Assembly: GCF_014642075.1 (NCBI RefSeq)
Contig: NZ_BMIK01000001.1
Coordinates: 310,001 to 374,000 of the forward strand
Source of the DNA: Parapedobacter defluvii
GTDB lineage: Bacteria > Bacteroidota > Bacteroidia > Sphingobacteriales > Sphingobacteriaceae
Reading direction: 5' to 3'
Length of the DNA stretch: 64,000 bases
Positions within the stretch are counted from its first letter, which is position 1, and each line of letters starts with the position of its first letter. Below are positions 36,476-44,942 of this stretch, piece by piece. A program made the position numbers and the translations under genes. The notes below the pieces were generated by a model that made no database searches, was not told the origin of the DNA, and saw nothing but the letters and a program-made list of their open reading frames with translations.

Positions 36476-36546
36476 TCATATAAGTTCAAACACTACAACC
36501 GAAACCCGCATGGATTACCTATTTGAAATTTACTCGTTTTCGGGGA

Positions 36547-36577
36547 TTGTAAACCGGTTATATCATTTCTACTTTTG
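36547..36577 (+). promoter_or_regulatory. Promoter of lipoprotein gene 36596-37210
   Basis: TTG at 36547-36549, 20-nt spacer, TACTTTTG at 36570-36577. Transcript would start about 14 nt before the ATG. Confidence 0.6.
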
Positions 36578-36595
36578 TTGCCGGGAGAATAAATT

Positions 36596-37210
36596 ATGAA
36601 AACAAGTCTATTCATTCCATTTACCTTATGGATGGCCCTAGCTTTGCTAATGGGGTGTAGCAAAGACGAAAATGAACAACTCGGCAAAGGCCGCTTCGGC
36701 GAGCAGTTCGGCGGCACACCCTATCGTGGCGATGCAACGGGTGAATTATTTGTCGACGACGAGTTAATTTATGTTTGGGAGGGTTCGGCGACTGTTTCTG
36801 CTATTGAACAGACGGCAGATTCCGTGTCGCTTGTCTTTCTGGCCAACTTTGGCGATGAAGGTGAGGTCAACCTCAAGATGCGCGGCCGCGACCACAATGG
36901 AGATTTTCTATTGGAAAGCCCCGACGGTGTTTTGCACGTGGTAGATAGCAAGATTTCTGGCAGGATAGAAAATACGGCACAAACGATAGCGCTTTCCGGG
37001 GATGTCCATGAGCGATATGTTTCCGCAGATATTGAAGTCCTGTTCAACCAGGGTACTGACGTGTTTCCAGCGGGCTCGATGCTAAAACTGGCCTTCCGTA
37101 CCTCGCGTGAAACCGAGGACACCGGGGACGGCGACGGTTGTACCATGCGATTGGTTCCGATCTGGTCTCCAAATGGGATGACCATGGGGATGGTTCCCGA
37201 CTGCGATTGA
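36596..37210 (+). CDS. Hypothetical lipoprotein
   Basis: A 204-residue lipoprotein with lipobox ALLMGCSKDE. The body reads as an anti-parallel beta structure with regularly spaced polar turns (LFVDDELIYVWEGSATVSAI, VNLKMRGRDHNGDFLLESPD, HVVDSKISGRIEN), possibly a calycin- or lipocalin-like barrel. No family recognised with confidence. The coding end directly abuts a PH-protein fragment on the other strand, marking a rearrangement point. Confidence 0.68.
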   Translation: MKTSLFIPFTLWMALALLMGCSKDENEQLGKGRFGEQFGGTPYRGDATGELFVDDELIYVWEGSATVSAIEQTADSVSLVFLANFGDEGEVNLKMRGRDHNGDFLLESPDGVLHVVDSKISGRIENTAQTIALSGDVHERYVSADIEVLFNQGTDVFPAGSMLKLAFRTSRETEDTGDGDGCTMRLVPIWSPNGMTMGMVPDCD

Positions 37211-37214
37211 TGCT

Positions 37215-37277
37215 TCGCTTGATTCCTACGATCGGAATAAAAAGTGCCAAATCTACCTTCGATTTGTATTTTGTCAT
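37215..37277 (-). pseudogene. N-terminal fragment of a PH-domain protein (third copy)
   Basis: Begins MTKYKSKVDLALFIPIVGIK, one or two changes from the intact copy at 34688-35125, then loses similarity. Its upstream bases (ATAGGCAACAAG on the plus strand) also match those next to the intact gene, so a segment including the leader was copied and cut. Confidence 0.8.
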
Positions 37278-37289
37278 AGGCAACAAGTT

Positions 37290-37701
37290 GTTGCCCAATG
37301 TCTACAACCTTGCTTTTGGCCCTATTGGTGAAGACGGGGAGATCGACGACCAAGTCGTGGTGAGACACAAGGACATTAATCTGGTTTTCTCAAGTGTCCT
37401 TTTTTATGCCTACTTTTTTTTGTTGGCCAACGAAGACAAGGGCTACAGCATTGGCGTGGATGGCTCCAATGACATTAGAGCATACCTATATCATCGCATG
37501 TTTAATTACAATAGTCGCGAGTTGGCCGACATGTTTTATATCGTTGGTGTCGATTGGTATGTCCGACTGCTCCGCAATGGCACGGACATTGAGCGAGATA
37601 GGGAAGGGTACGCGCTTTTCAAACCCCGTCCGGAATGTTTTGATTTAGAAAGGAATCCTGCGGATTTGTATCGGTATTATATGTTTTCGTTAACAGATTA
37701 A
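37290..37701 (+). pseudogene. DUF6934-family protein lacking its N terminus
   Basis: From VYNLAFGPIGEDGEIDDQVV onward it matches the DUF6934 layout (YNLAFG...G.IDD, then an NDIRAYLYHRMFNYNSRELA region and a C-terminal FYIVGVDWYVRLLR). The usual first 40 residues are replaced by antisense PH-gene sequence, so no genuine start exists, although the frame stays open upstream. In Bacteroidota this family sits beside a small partner gene, as here. Confidence 0.65.
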
Positions 37702-37718
37702 ATTGTATTTTTGTAATT

Positions 37719-37910
37719 ATGAGACCCACAATCAAAAGCAAAGTGGACGCGATCAAGGCGATAGCCCAAAAGGCTGATTCGTCACACTTCCGTTCGGCCA
37801 AGCCGCCACGCACTTCCGGCGACAGCCTGTCGAAGGCTATCCGCGATGAACGGGAAGCGGCTATTTTCCAAGAAGAACTTAAACTAGCATTCAAGCAATC
37901 CAAAAGGTAA
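37719..37910 (+). CDS. Small basic protein, DUF6934 partner
   Basis: A 63-residue protein (MRPTIKSKVDAIKAIAQKAD to LKLAFKQSKR), basic and helical, 17 bases after DUF6934. Small proteins in this position are usual for DUF6934 pairs and could be antitoxin-like. Intact, with TATTTTTG at 37706-37713 region resembling a -7 box. Assignment is by neighbourhood. Confidence 0.55.
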   Translation: MRPTIKSKVDAIKAIAQKADSSHFRSAKPPRTSGDSLSKAIRDEREAAIFQEELKLAFKQSKR

Positions 37911-37927
37911 TTCTTTACACAATAGCG

Positions 37928-38274
37928 ATGGCAAAAATTAGGGTAGAAAATACAGAAATCACCATTCTGTCAGTTTAAGAAAGGGATTACATTTCGCTGA
38001 CGGATATGGCAAATGCCAAAGCGAGTGCAAGCCGTGCGGCTGATATCGTCAAAACTGGATAAGGAACCGTTATACCCTTGAATTTTTGGGAACTTGGGAG
38101 CAAATCAATAATCCGCAGTTTAAAGTGGTCGAATTTGACCACTTTAAATCACAGGCAGGTTTACCGAGCTTTGTATTGAGCGTCTCGGAGTGGATAGAAA
38201 AAGCAAACGCCATAGGAATCATTGTAAAAAAGGGGAAATCGCGGAGAACCGTCATTTCAAAAATGCGAGCATGA
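37928..38274 (+). pseudogene. KilA-N domain gene, broken
   Basis: Reads AKIRVENTEITILSV, stop, then ERDYISLTDMANAKASASRA, a frameshift inside DIVKNW, then RYTLEFLGTWEQINNPQFKV and GLPSFVLSVSEWIEKANAIG. This is the KilA-N DNA-binding domain of phage and defence-island proteins. One in-frame TAA, one frameshift and the loss of the C-terminal half after VKKG inactivate it. Confidence 0.85.
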
Positions 38275-38598
38275 TGAATTTCACAAAGGAAATTCGACAA
38301 TCACTGATCCCATAACCCCATCATAAACGGTCCCTACCGCCCCCCTATTTTTAAACTCACAAGCCAGCTATCACCACCACAAACTTTAGTAGATCAGGCA
38401 AAATAAATACCTACAAAAGAGAATCATTCAATATACCCGATCCTACGGGAAAAAAGCCGTATTCCAGTTCACTATGGCGGTTTGCCATTCCTGACTCAGC
38501 GAATACCACTTCATTGTTTTCGAGCGCACGGAGAAGGGTTTCGTAACGCTCAAAGAGCGTTTAAGTTTAATAATAATCGATGCGGATAATAACAAGGT
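38275..38598. other. Gene-poor stretch with a possible coding relic
   Basis: No intact gene. Just before 38602 a plus-strand frame reads YHFIVFERTEKGFVTLKERL and ends SLIIIDADNNKV, which looks like the tail of a lost gene. Nothing else recognised. Confidence 0.4.
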
Positions 38599-39178
38599 CT
38601 AAGCATATATATACTGCTTATACATTTCTAATTTTATGGCCAACGTTAGGCCTTTTGTGCCCCGGCCCAATGGAGAGGGAAGTAGCGTGCATTTGATCTG
38701 TTTTCCCTGATGCGTGATTGTTGCCTGAGGACCGGTTAGAAATAAGCCGGTGAGTCTGCCCATGATAACGGGCGGAAGACCCTTTTGAGAATGAATAAAC
38801 CATTTCCATGCACTTTGATAGACAAACAAGAATTCCTCGATGTTGTGTTTCACGGCCAATTGAAGCACATCATTGTACCTTTTAGGAATGATGTCCTTGT
38901 CGCTCGGGGATTTTGGAACGGCCCGTTCATATTCCAATATGATATCAGTCATGCCTATGTTTAGATCCTTCAAAAGTTGGATCTTCCTATTCTTATCGAA
39001 CAAATAGCCGCCTTTTCCAACAATAGGCATGCCTTCATTTATCGCCGTCAAAATATCCCATAGTCTTGTATTACTGCTGTTGGAATAGTAGAACGGCGCA
39101 CTTTCCGGTGGTAGTGTACCAATCAATAATTTTTTAGCATTATCCGGGGATAATCGGTTTAAATGGATGTAGACGCAT
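38599..39178 (-). pseudogene. Mug-like uracil-DNA glycosylase family gene with an early frameshift
   Basis: From the ATG at 39178 the frame reads MRLHPFKPIIP and stops; one base off, it continues DNAKKLLIGTLPPESAPFYY, the typical start of Bacteroidota uracil/deoxyinosine glycosylase family members (motif A region IGTLPP). Then NIGMTDIILEYERA, FLFVYQSAWKWFIHS and the final motif CTLLPSPLGRG. The change lies in a run of C near 39148. All the rest is intact, so it is either newly dead or a consensus error. A CAAATTTA box (minus-strand TAAATTTG) at 39237-39244 fits its -7. Confidence 0.7.
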
Positions 39179-39309
39179 TCCGTCGTTTTTATTGAGTAAA
39201 TATATCGGTTGAGGTAAATTGTTTTCCGTTGTCTAGCAAATTTACCTTTTTATTTACAAAATCTTTTGAGTTGGTGGCACTGTTCGGAAACCACGGTTTT
39301 CTGGGTGGG

Positions 39310-39710
39310 TCAAAAACGGATCACTCTCTCCAATTCGGTCAGCGTAATCATTTTTGTTTTTCGGTAAGTGCCGGTTTGGAGAACGATTTTATCGCCGGAT
39401 ACAAGATAATCAGCCTTTGATTTTGCGCATAGGGCAAAGAGGTAATTGTCCTTATTGTCCGATACGACCTTGGGAATATCAGTGAGTTTGTAGGTTTTGG
39501 TTGTTAGGTCGTGAAGTTTTGCGACTTTAGAAACACTTTCCGGAGGTACGAACTTCCTGAGTTTTGGTCTCGCAAGCACATCCGTTTCTCTGATCTTAAC
39601 GCTTCGCAGCTTGCTATACGTATATCTGACTCGGCCATATGGACAATAAAATCGAGCCTACGGTTGATGGTTAGGCTGACCCAGATATTGCAATCCAATA
39701 TAAGGATCAT
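39310..39710 (-). pseudogene. PIN-domain toxin with a frameshift
   Basis: N-terminal frame MILILDCNIWVSLTINRRLD carries the first catalytic Asp of PIN nucleases. After a one-base shift near 39585 the frame continues IRETDVLARPKLRKFVPPES and DNKDNYLFALCAKSKADYLV, SGDKIVLQ, the C-terminal acidic motif. It overlaps the antitoxin stop by one base (TAATG). The antitoxin is intact and has a perfect promoter; the toxin is not. Confidence 0.82.
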
Positions 39711-39916
39711 TACTGAGGTTTAGCGCTGCGAACGGCTCGGCTTTCCTGCACAATTTCGTCCATGGTAAGCGTCTTGCCCGGATTGATGGAATTGTTGATT
39801 TCCTTAGCGAGGGCAATGGCGTTGCTTTCCCGCGTGACTGTCACACCCAGCTCCTTTAATAATTTCTTTACAAGCGACGTCTTATTTTCAGGCACTTTAA
39901 TCAAAAATGTATCCAT
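39710..39916 (-). CDS. Antitoxin of the PIN toxin pair
   Basis: A 68-residue protein beginning MDTFLIKVPENKTSLVKKLL. The N-terminal strand-turn-helix with SLVKKLLKELGV and the later helix TMDEIVQESRAVRSAKPQ suits small antitoxins of PIN toxins. The promoter at 39922-39953 ends about six bases before this ATG, so the longer frame from 39952 cannot be used and the mRNA would be almost leaderless. Stop overlaps the toxin start (TAATG). Confidence 0.75.
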   Translation of the reverse strand: MDTFLIKVPENKTSLVKKLLKELGVTVTRESNAIALAKEINNSINPGKTLTMDEIVQESRAVRSAKPQ

Positions 39917-39921
39917 AATAG

Positions 39922-39953
39922 CAAATTTAATAAAAGTATTTCTATTTGGCAAA
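39922..39953 (-). promoter_or_regulatory. Promoter of the PIN antitoxin
   Basis: Minus strand TTTG (39953-39950), 20-nt spacer, TAAATTTG (39929-39922): full consensus. Predicted transcription start falls at the ATG itself (39916). Confidence 0.7.
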
Positions 39954-39970
39954 GTCGAACTATTGCCGGA

Positions 39971-40305
39971 ACTTGCCTGGTATCGGAATGGTTATGTCCA
40001 ACGGTCTTGATCATCAATTCAAGTATTCACCGGATAAACTCGCCATTGTTAAGCATATTTTGGAAGAGGAGCGATACCTGATTGTTACTACAACCAACGC
40101 GAGATCAACAAGCGCATGGCGTTGATCGCACCGGAAGAGTTGACACCGTATCTGCCACTGTTCCTAAGACTTTTTGACGGTCGTCATTATTCGAGTTTAC
40201 CAAATCATCAACTTCCTGATGTTTGTCATGGCGGCATTCGTAACCAGGGGAGTATTCTTCGACCCCAAGTCACCCCGGGATGATTTTCTTGTCAAATACG
40301 AATAG
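39971..40305 (+). pseudogene. Fused fragments of the repeated unknown gene(s) (copy B)
   Basis: Positions 39971-40085 repeat 31343-31457 (GIGMVMSNGLDHQFKYSPDK to EERYLIV). They are joined directly to a copy of the segment at 30408-30472 (YYNQREINKRMALIAPEELT), which continues further here than in copy A: PYLPLFLRLFDGRHYSSLP, then in another frame NFLMFVMAAFVTRG and PKSPRDDFLVKYE. The junction shows that both fragment types recombined. Family unknown. Confidence 0.55.
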
Positions 40306-40306
40306 C

Positions 40307-40525
40307 TTAGTCCTCTTCACTCAGTAATTGGTTTAGTTTGGCTTCGGTTAATCCCTTTTTTTTTGCTGTTTTCCCAGCTTTATCCAATAGCTTATCAAAT
40401 TCAGCTTCCTTCAATTCACGTAGTATATCAGCTATTTTACGCTCATATTCTGCCTTCAGCGCAGGAGCACTGTTTCTCCAAGCCCGGGCCAATGCACTAT
40501 CAACTTCCAATACGATGCGATCCAT
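40307..40525 (-). CDS. Orphan antitoxin-like protein
   Basis: A 72-residue protein, MDRIVLEVDSALARAWRNSA to KLNQLLSEED. It has a short strand with VLEVDSALARAW, then two helices (LKAEYERKIADILRELKE, AEFDKLLDKAG), the layout of antitoxins preceding PIN toxins. Its truncated twin (26271-26415) is fused to a PIN toxin, which identifies the class. No toxin follows here: the downstream sequence is debris on the other strand, so it is an orphan. Confidence 0.75.
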   Translation of the reverse strand: MDRIVLEVDSALARAWRNSAPALKAEYERKIADILRELKEAEFDKLLDKAGKTAKKKGLTEAKLNQLLSEED

Positions 40526-40851
40526 GATTATGTTCCTTTCTGTCAAATGCATTTATACAAAAATGCAAAATGTTTTCATAAACCTAAACTCTCCGCTAAA
40601 TTCCGCGCCCATACATCAAGGCTATAGAAGTAACCTCGTAATTTTATCCCTCCAAGGTAATCGTAAAGTAATTCTTTACAACTGAATTTTAGCATAGATT
40701 ACTTTCATTGTGTATGTTAACCGTGGGTTGACTTATGTTTTGTTTGGAGGTATTAAAAAGTTCTACCAATGGGGACTAGGCCTTCCATTCCCTTGCTCCG
40801 CAACTCGCCGACAAATGCAGCTTCGATATATGATTAGTGATAGCAGGAGAT

Positions 40852-41196
40852 TTATTTACCCGAAGTAGCTTCCTCGAAAAGACGCATAGCTAAAAGACCA
40901 TTTCCAACTGCACCCCCTGCGCGAAGTGCCGCCGCGATAAACACCGTTTCCGCAATCTCCTCACGGGTCGCGCCTGCCTCAACAGCGTTTTGGATGTGTG
41001 ATTCAATACAATATGCACACTGAGTGGTTAACGCAACAGCAACGGACATCAATTCACGGTATTTAACGGGAATGATGCCATCGCTTCGTTCAGCGGTATA
41101 CTTAAGCTGCAAAAATGCCTCAGCCTCTTTTTTGGCAGCGTCAATGAGGGTGCGAACATATGCGCGATCTTTTGGAGTTTGATATTCTGACATCAT
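40852..41196 (-). CDS. Carboxymuconolactone decarboxylase (AhpD-like) family protein
   Basis: A protein of about 114 residues with the CMD/AhpD core: SDGIIPVKYRELMSVAVALT, then the redox pair TQCAYCIESHIQNAVEAGAT (Cys-x-x-Cys followed by His) and EIAETVFIAAALRAGGAVGN. AhpD-like proteins are thiol peroxidase partners. Intact, short, single gene. It is one of the few conventional metabolic-type genes in this decayed region. Confidence 0.87.
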   Translation of the reverse strand: MMSEYQTPKDRAYVRTLIDAAKKEAEAFLQLKYTAERSDGIIPVKYRELMSVAVALTTQCAYCIESHIQNAVEAGATREEIAETVFIAAALRAGGAVGNGLLAMRLFEEATSGK

Positions 41197-41261
41197 TATT
41201 TGTTTTAATAGCACGTAAAATTTTAGCCGGTTTGTTTAGCTCTTGGGTGTATCTTCAATAC

Positions 41262-41740
41262 CTATAGCCAACCATGAAGATCCGTTGCCGATTCGTATTC
41301 ACCTTGTTTTTTGCGGTGCTCTTTGATAAATATATCTTTTGAACGGTCTATTTCCTCTTCGATGCCGGATAAGGTCTTAATCAATTCAGGGATATTAATA
41401 AACAGATCTGTATTTTGAAACCACCACGGGTCGAATTCGTGAGAAAGATGATATATCAATTTGCTGCGGAGGCTTATTTCAATTTTTTCAATGACATCAA
41501 ATAACAAAATACGTAGCTCTCTATCAAAGTTGTATAGGTTTATAACATCCGAAATTTACTGTTGGGCTTAAAAATATGTTGTTCTTTATCTGCTTGCATT
41601 GGCCACCAATACCCTGCTAATCGGTAATAGCTGATATGGCTGAGAAAATGCTCGCAATTATCTTCTTTCCTGATTTCTAAGCCTCTGGCTGTAAGTTGTG
41701 CAATTTGTTCATCAATAGTAAAGGCTGCTTTGTTATACAT
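41262..41740 (-). pseudogene. Abi_2 family abortive-infection gene, frameshifted and truncated
   Basis: The first frame reads FTIDEQIAQLTARGLEI and FLSHISYYRLAGYWWPMQ. After a frameshift near 41525 a second frame continues NLYNFDRELRILLFDVIEKI-like text (LLFDVIEKIEISLRSKLIYH) and LSHEFDPWWFQNTDLF, then ends at DLHGWL. This is the AbiD/AbiF (Abi_2, HEPN-like) fold. The C-terminal half is absent. Confidence 0.85.
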
Positions 41741-41796
41741 TTGGTTCAGTCCATTAATTCAGATTACTTGGTTTAGAAAAAGCTAAAAAGCAAAAG

Positions 41797-41837
41797 ACAC
41801 GCCCTAGGACGCTGTTCTCATGGGTAGCGTGGCGTGT
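41797..41837. repeat. Imperfect inverted repeat near IS110
   Basis: ACACGCC (41797-41803) pairs with GGCGTGT (41831-41837) and ACGCT (41809-41813) with AGCGT (41826-41830), leaving a one-sided 5-nt bulge and a 12-nt loop. It lies about 220 bp outside the IS110 transposase gene. No T-run. Confidence 0.5.
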
Positions 41838-42058
41838 ACTGTTAATGCAAAGATACAACAATAAGTATATTTCCTCTATAAATTATAATCCAATACAACA
41901 TACTCTCTCCATAGGAGAGATGAAAAACTAATTTCCTCTACGAGCTCGGAGCTCAAACGCATTTTCTTGCCATTAGCACGCTTATGTATGCCAGTTTGTA
42001 AGACGGGGTCGCTGCCACCACAAATATAAGGGCCTTAACGTGCTACCTTTGGTCAACG

Positions 42059-43178
42059 CTACGCAGCAACGGCCTTGTAAGGTTGCTTTTTGGCTAATAT
42101 ATTCCAGATGACCACCAATAGTTTCCTGGCATTTGCCATCAGCGCCTTGTTATGGTTCATTCTTTTCTTAAGGGTGTTGTACCTTAGGAAGAAATGGGTC
42201 TGTCTGGTCCTGCTGGCCCCCCATGCACATTGGATCAGCATGATGCGAAGGTATTTATTTCCATGCAGGGTCTTTCGACCCTTTATTTTTCCCGCGCTCT
42301 GGTCATTCCTTGGCCTGAGGCCGGCCCAGCCCACCAGGTTTGATGCCGTTGAAAAGATTCCCATGTCAGCACTGATCTCTGCGAGTATGCCGGCAGCACT
42401 TTGTTCTTTGATTCCGGGGACGCTTTGCAGGAGTTCGAGTTCCTGGCTATAATACCTGCCGCATAGTTCGATCAGTTTTTCTTTGCACGCGGTCAGCTGT
42501 CTGTGGAAGAACTCGGCCTCTTCCAATGCCATTGCCAGCACGTCCATGTCCGTTGCCGAGACGATGCCCGTAAGGGCTTCCTTTATGGTCCGGATGCCGT
42601 GTTTGTTCTTGGTACGGGTATGCACCAGGCCCACCAGCACATCCGGGTCGGTCTGACCCATGGATATCGCCCGGACTACCTTGCGCATCGATTTTGCCTC
42701 CTATGTCCGACACATAATTGCTCAGACGGATATTGCAGCGCTGGAGTGTGAGGTCTATGGATTGGTCCGCCCGTTGAAGGTTCCTGTTCAGGTAGGTGAT
42801 CCTGCGGTTGTATTGGCGGAGCTCCTGGATACGGCTGTCCGGCACAAAGCTCCCTTTGATAAGGCCCTTTTGGAGAACCGTGGCTATCCAGTGGGCATCT
42901 TTTACGTCGGTTTTCCTACCGGGAAGCTGCCTGATGAAGTAGGGATTGACCAGCTTGACATCAAAATCCGGTTCCAGGATACGCCACAACGGTATCCAGT
43001 ACACGCTCGTGCTCTCCATAGCGACATGGCCGACATGAAATTCCACCAACGTATCACGCAAACGCTCAAGATCCGGGGTCAAGGTACCGAATACTTCTTC
43101 GATCTTTTCCCCTGATTCGGTTAATATGCACATAAAAACACTATCTTTATGCACATCAAGGCCACAAAATCTTTCCAT
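42059..43178 (-). mobile_element. IS110-family insertion sequence, transposase frameshifted
   Basis: A DEDD-type transposase in two frames. The first (43178 to about 42690) begins MERFCGLDVHKDSVFMCILT and carries VNPYFIRQLPGRKTDVKDAH with the RuvC-like acidic residues. The second (42688 to 42059) continues VRAISMGQTDPDVLVGLVHT and has LQSVPGIKEQSAAGILAEIS and GLRPRNDQSAGKIKGRKTLH with the catalytic Ser of SAGK. Only one frameshift near 42690 separates them; all else is intact. IS110 elements lack terminal repeats, so the ends cannot be set precisely. Confidence 0.88.
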
Positions 43179-43429
43179 ATTACTTTGTTTTTTAGTCCAT
43201 TATAAAGATAATAAGGATGGACGATGTGGCCTCCATTTTATTGAACGCGTTTATAATTCCTGATTTTTATGTAAGTTTGTGAAAGCTTTTTCATCAATTA
43301 TTTGAACCAATGTAGACGGGTTCTTCTTTATTATTCCATTCTATACAAGGCTCGGTTGACTCGATTGACAAAATGATAGGGAAAACAAGCAATATCCTAC
43401 ATTTATCAAAGTAACGATGGGATTACCTG
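43179..43429. other. IS110 flank, no gene seen
   Basis: AT-rich sequence between the IS110 transposase start and the RhuM relic. It probably contains the non-coding end of the IS element, the part that carries the bridge RNA in this family. I see no coding frame. The exact boundary is unclear. Confidence 0.4.
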
Positions 43430-43680
43430 TATTGAGACCCGGTCGGAAAACGAACCAAGCATATCGCAAACGTTTTCGAAGAAAAAGAGGAGGTAGACGA
43501 AAAAAGCAATGTGCAAATTTCGCACATTAGTACTTCGGATAGGCCTGTCAAGTTCTACAACCTCGATGTCATATCATCTCAGTCGGTTATCGCGTCAAAA
43601 GCCATCAAAGGGAGCCAAGCGCGCGACGTGCGGAAAAAGATTGCTGGAACAACTGGCGACTGATTTGACTATGCTTCATG
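43430..43680 (+). pseudogene. RhuM-family (Virulence RhuM) gene remnant
   Basis: One frame reads HIANVFEEKEEVDEKSNVQI-like text (EEVDEKSNVQISHISTSDRP) then VKFYNLDVI; after a one-base shift it continues IISVGYRVKSHQ. The pieces VKFYNLDVI and ISVGYRVKS are the core of RhuM proteins found on pathogenicity and defence islands. Start and remainder are missing. Confidence 0.78.
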
Positions 43681-43832
43681 GTAACAAACCTGATGATATC
43701 ATCTGGGACCCGTATGCGCTGGATTCCCTGAAAATACCCGAGCGGCATCAGTATAGTGAGTCTGAATTGGAAAGCCGGATTATCGAGCTCCTGCAACATG
43801 CCATTGATCATGGCAGTGTTTTTAATGTATAG
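43650..43832 (+). pseudogene. YhcG/DUF1016 nuclease fragment
   Basis: About 55 codons: DDIIWDPYALDSLKIPERHQ then YSESELESRIIELLQHAIDH. This matches the middle of YhcG-type PD-(D/E)XK proteins (DPYVLEFLGL...YSE.DLE..LI..L). Fused to the RhuM relic on the left; on the right it runs into a tail (KNDVKPSFAE) that belongs to the repeated unknown gene. Fragment only. Confidence 0.6.
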
Positions 43833-44049
43833 AAAAACGATGTCAAGCCTTCCTTTGCGGAGTAATTATAGCCAATTATCGCAGGTAGTCGATTTGTGAT
43901 ATTTTGTCAGTTGATAGCAAAAGATCAATTAATGTCTACAAAAATCGGAATTCCCGATTTTCCAATTACTCCCCCCTTATGGTTTCCCGTAAGAATCCAT
44001 ACTTACCACGGGTAGCTTTGGAGTCAGATTCTATCACATCAACTATAGC

Positions 44050-44208
44050 ATGTCAAGCAGACACGAAATCAAATGCATCAACAAAACCAACCGTACCAGC
44101 GCTCATGAGCGGATTGAGCGTATCGGCGGTATGAATGGCACCGGAACCTGGTGGTCCCTCACGCAGCAAGAAGCAATTGCAGGTATCGAAGAGGGCCGTT
44201 GGGAGTAG
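44050..44208 (+). CDS. DUF3892-like small protein, possibly truncated
   Basis: A 52-residue frame: MSSRHEIKCINKTNRTSAHE, RIERIGGMNGTGTWWSLTQQ, EAIAGIEEGRWE. This is the N-terminal two thirds of DUF3892 proteins, which normally continue FYV... for 30 more residues. A TAG stops it; in the next frame a coding-like stretch runs to 44369 (RPNSIYTYNEKLRELRC) and ends 3 bases before the next gene. Probably broken, but it could be a short functional form. Confidence 0.6.
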   Translation: MSSRHEIKCINKTNRTSAHERIERIGGMNGTGTWWSLTQQEAIAGIEEGRWE

Positions 44209-44372
44209 AACCAGCCGCTATTTTTGTAACCAATTTAGTAATTCGTATATTGCATTCCAAAACGACCATCAAAGCCGTCAGGCCGAACAGTATCTATACG
44301 TATAATGAAAAGCTGCGCGAATTGAGGTGCCGCGATTACGACAGCGGACTTTACCATGACTGTAATTAAAAT

Positions 44373-44942
44373 ATGGCTGTTCAACAAGAGATAAAAGACC
44401 TGATATATACGTATTATCCAAAGGGATTAAGCATCGGCGATCAGTACGCATCATCAAAGGAGTATCATTCCCGAAGACAAAAAATTGATGAGGCGATAGC
44501 CAGCAAGTCTCTTATGTCAAAGTGGAAAAGCTTCAAGGAAAAATTCGAAAAGCTTATCACGGATAGGTCTTACTCGTTGTCGGACTATTCATTCGGCGGC
44601 GGCTCTCCTTCGTTTCACGTCAGTGTCAGTCCGAATGCCTTTATGGAAACGGATAATAACGTCTTGGTATTCACGATCGCGATTAGTGTCATATCGGACT
44701 TTTGGGCTTACCGGTTCATAGATAGAACGGATACCGCTTGGGAAGCGAGATACTCACCAGCAAGTGAGAAAGAAAGAGAGCTGCTCTCGCAGGTTGGCCA
44801 GATCATGAAGGAAACGTTCCCTGGTCATCGACTACTTGAAGAGAAATACCTGTCGGAGGCGTATGATGACGTTGAATCAAGCATAGGACTAAAAAGATCG
44901 CCTAGCGTATTCGATTTATTGTTCGTTGACCACGATAACTAA
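44373..44942 (+). CDS. Hypothetical cytosolic protein
   Basis: A 189-residue protein beginning MAVQQEIKDLIYTYYPKGLS. It has a helical N terminus, a central strand-rich section (FHVSVSPNAFMETDNNVLVF) and a charged helical C terminus (YLSEAYDDVESSIGLKRSPS). It resembles immunity-type proteins in size and composition but no family is recognised. It sits 3 bases after the frame following DUF3892, so the two may form a pair. Confidence 0.6.
   Translation: MAVQQEIKDLIYTYYPKGLSIGDQYASSKEYHSRRQKIDEAIASKSLMSKWKSFKEKFEKLITDRSYSLSDYSFGGGSPSFHVSVSPNAFMETDNNVLVFTIAISVISDFWAYRFIDRTDTAWEARYSPASEKERELLSQVGQIMKETFPGHRLLEEKYLSEAYDDVESSIGLKRSPSVFDLLFVDHDN

Noticed and set aside
37138-37701. Full 187-codon frame as one normal gene
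   Set aside because: Its first 50 codons are antisense to a PH-gene fragment and only the part from about 37290 resembles DUF6934, so it is a truncated gene and not a normal one.
25233-43832. All frameshifts explained as sequencing error
   Set aside because: Core genes on both sides are intact and several remnants also have large deletions or fusions that base errors cannot make. Single-base cases (UDG, IS110, PIN at 39.3 kb) remain open and are marked so.
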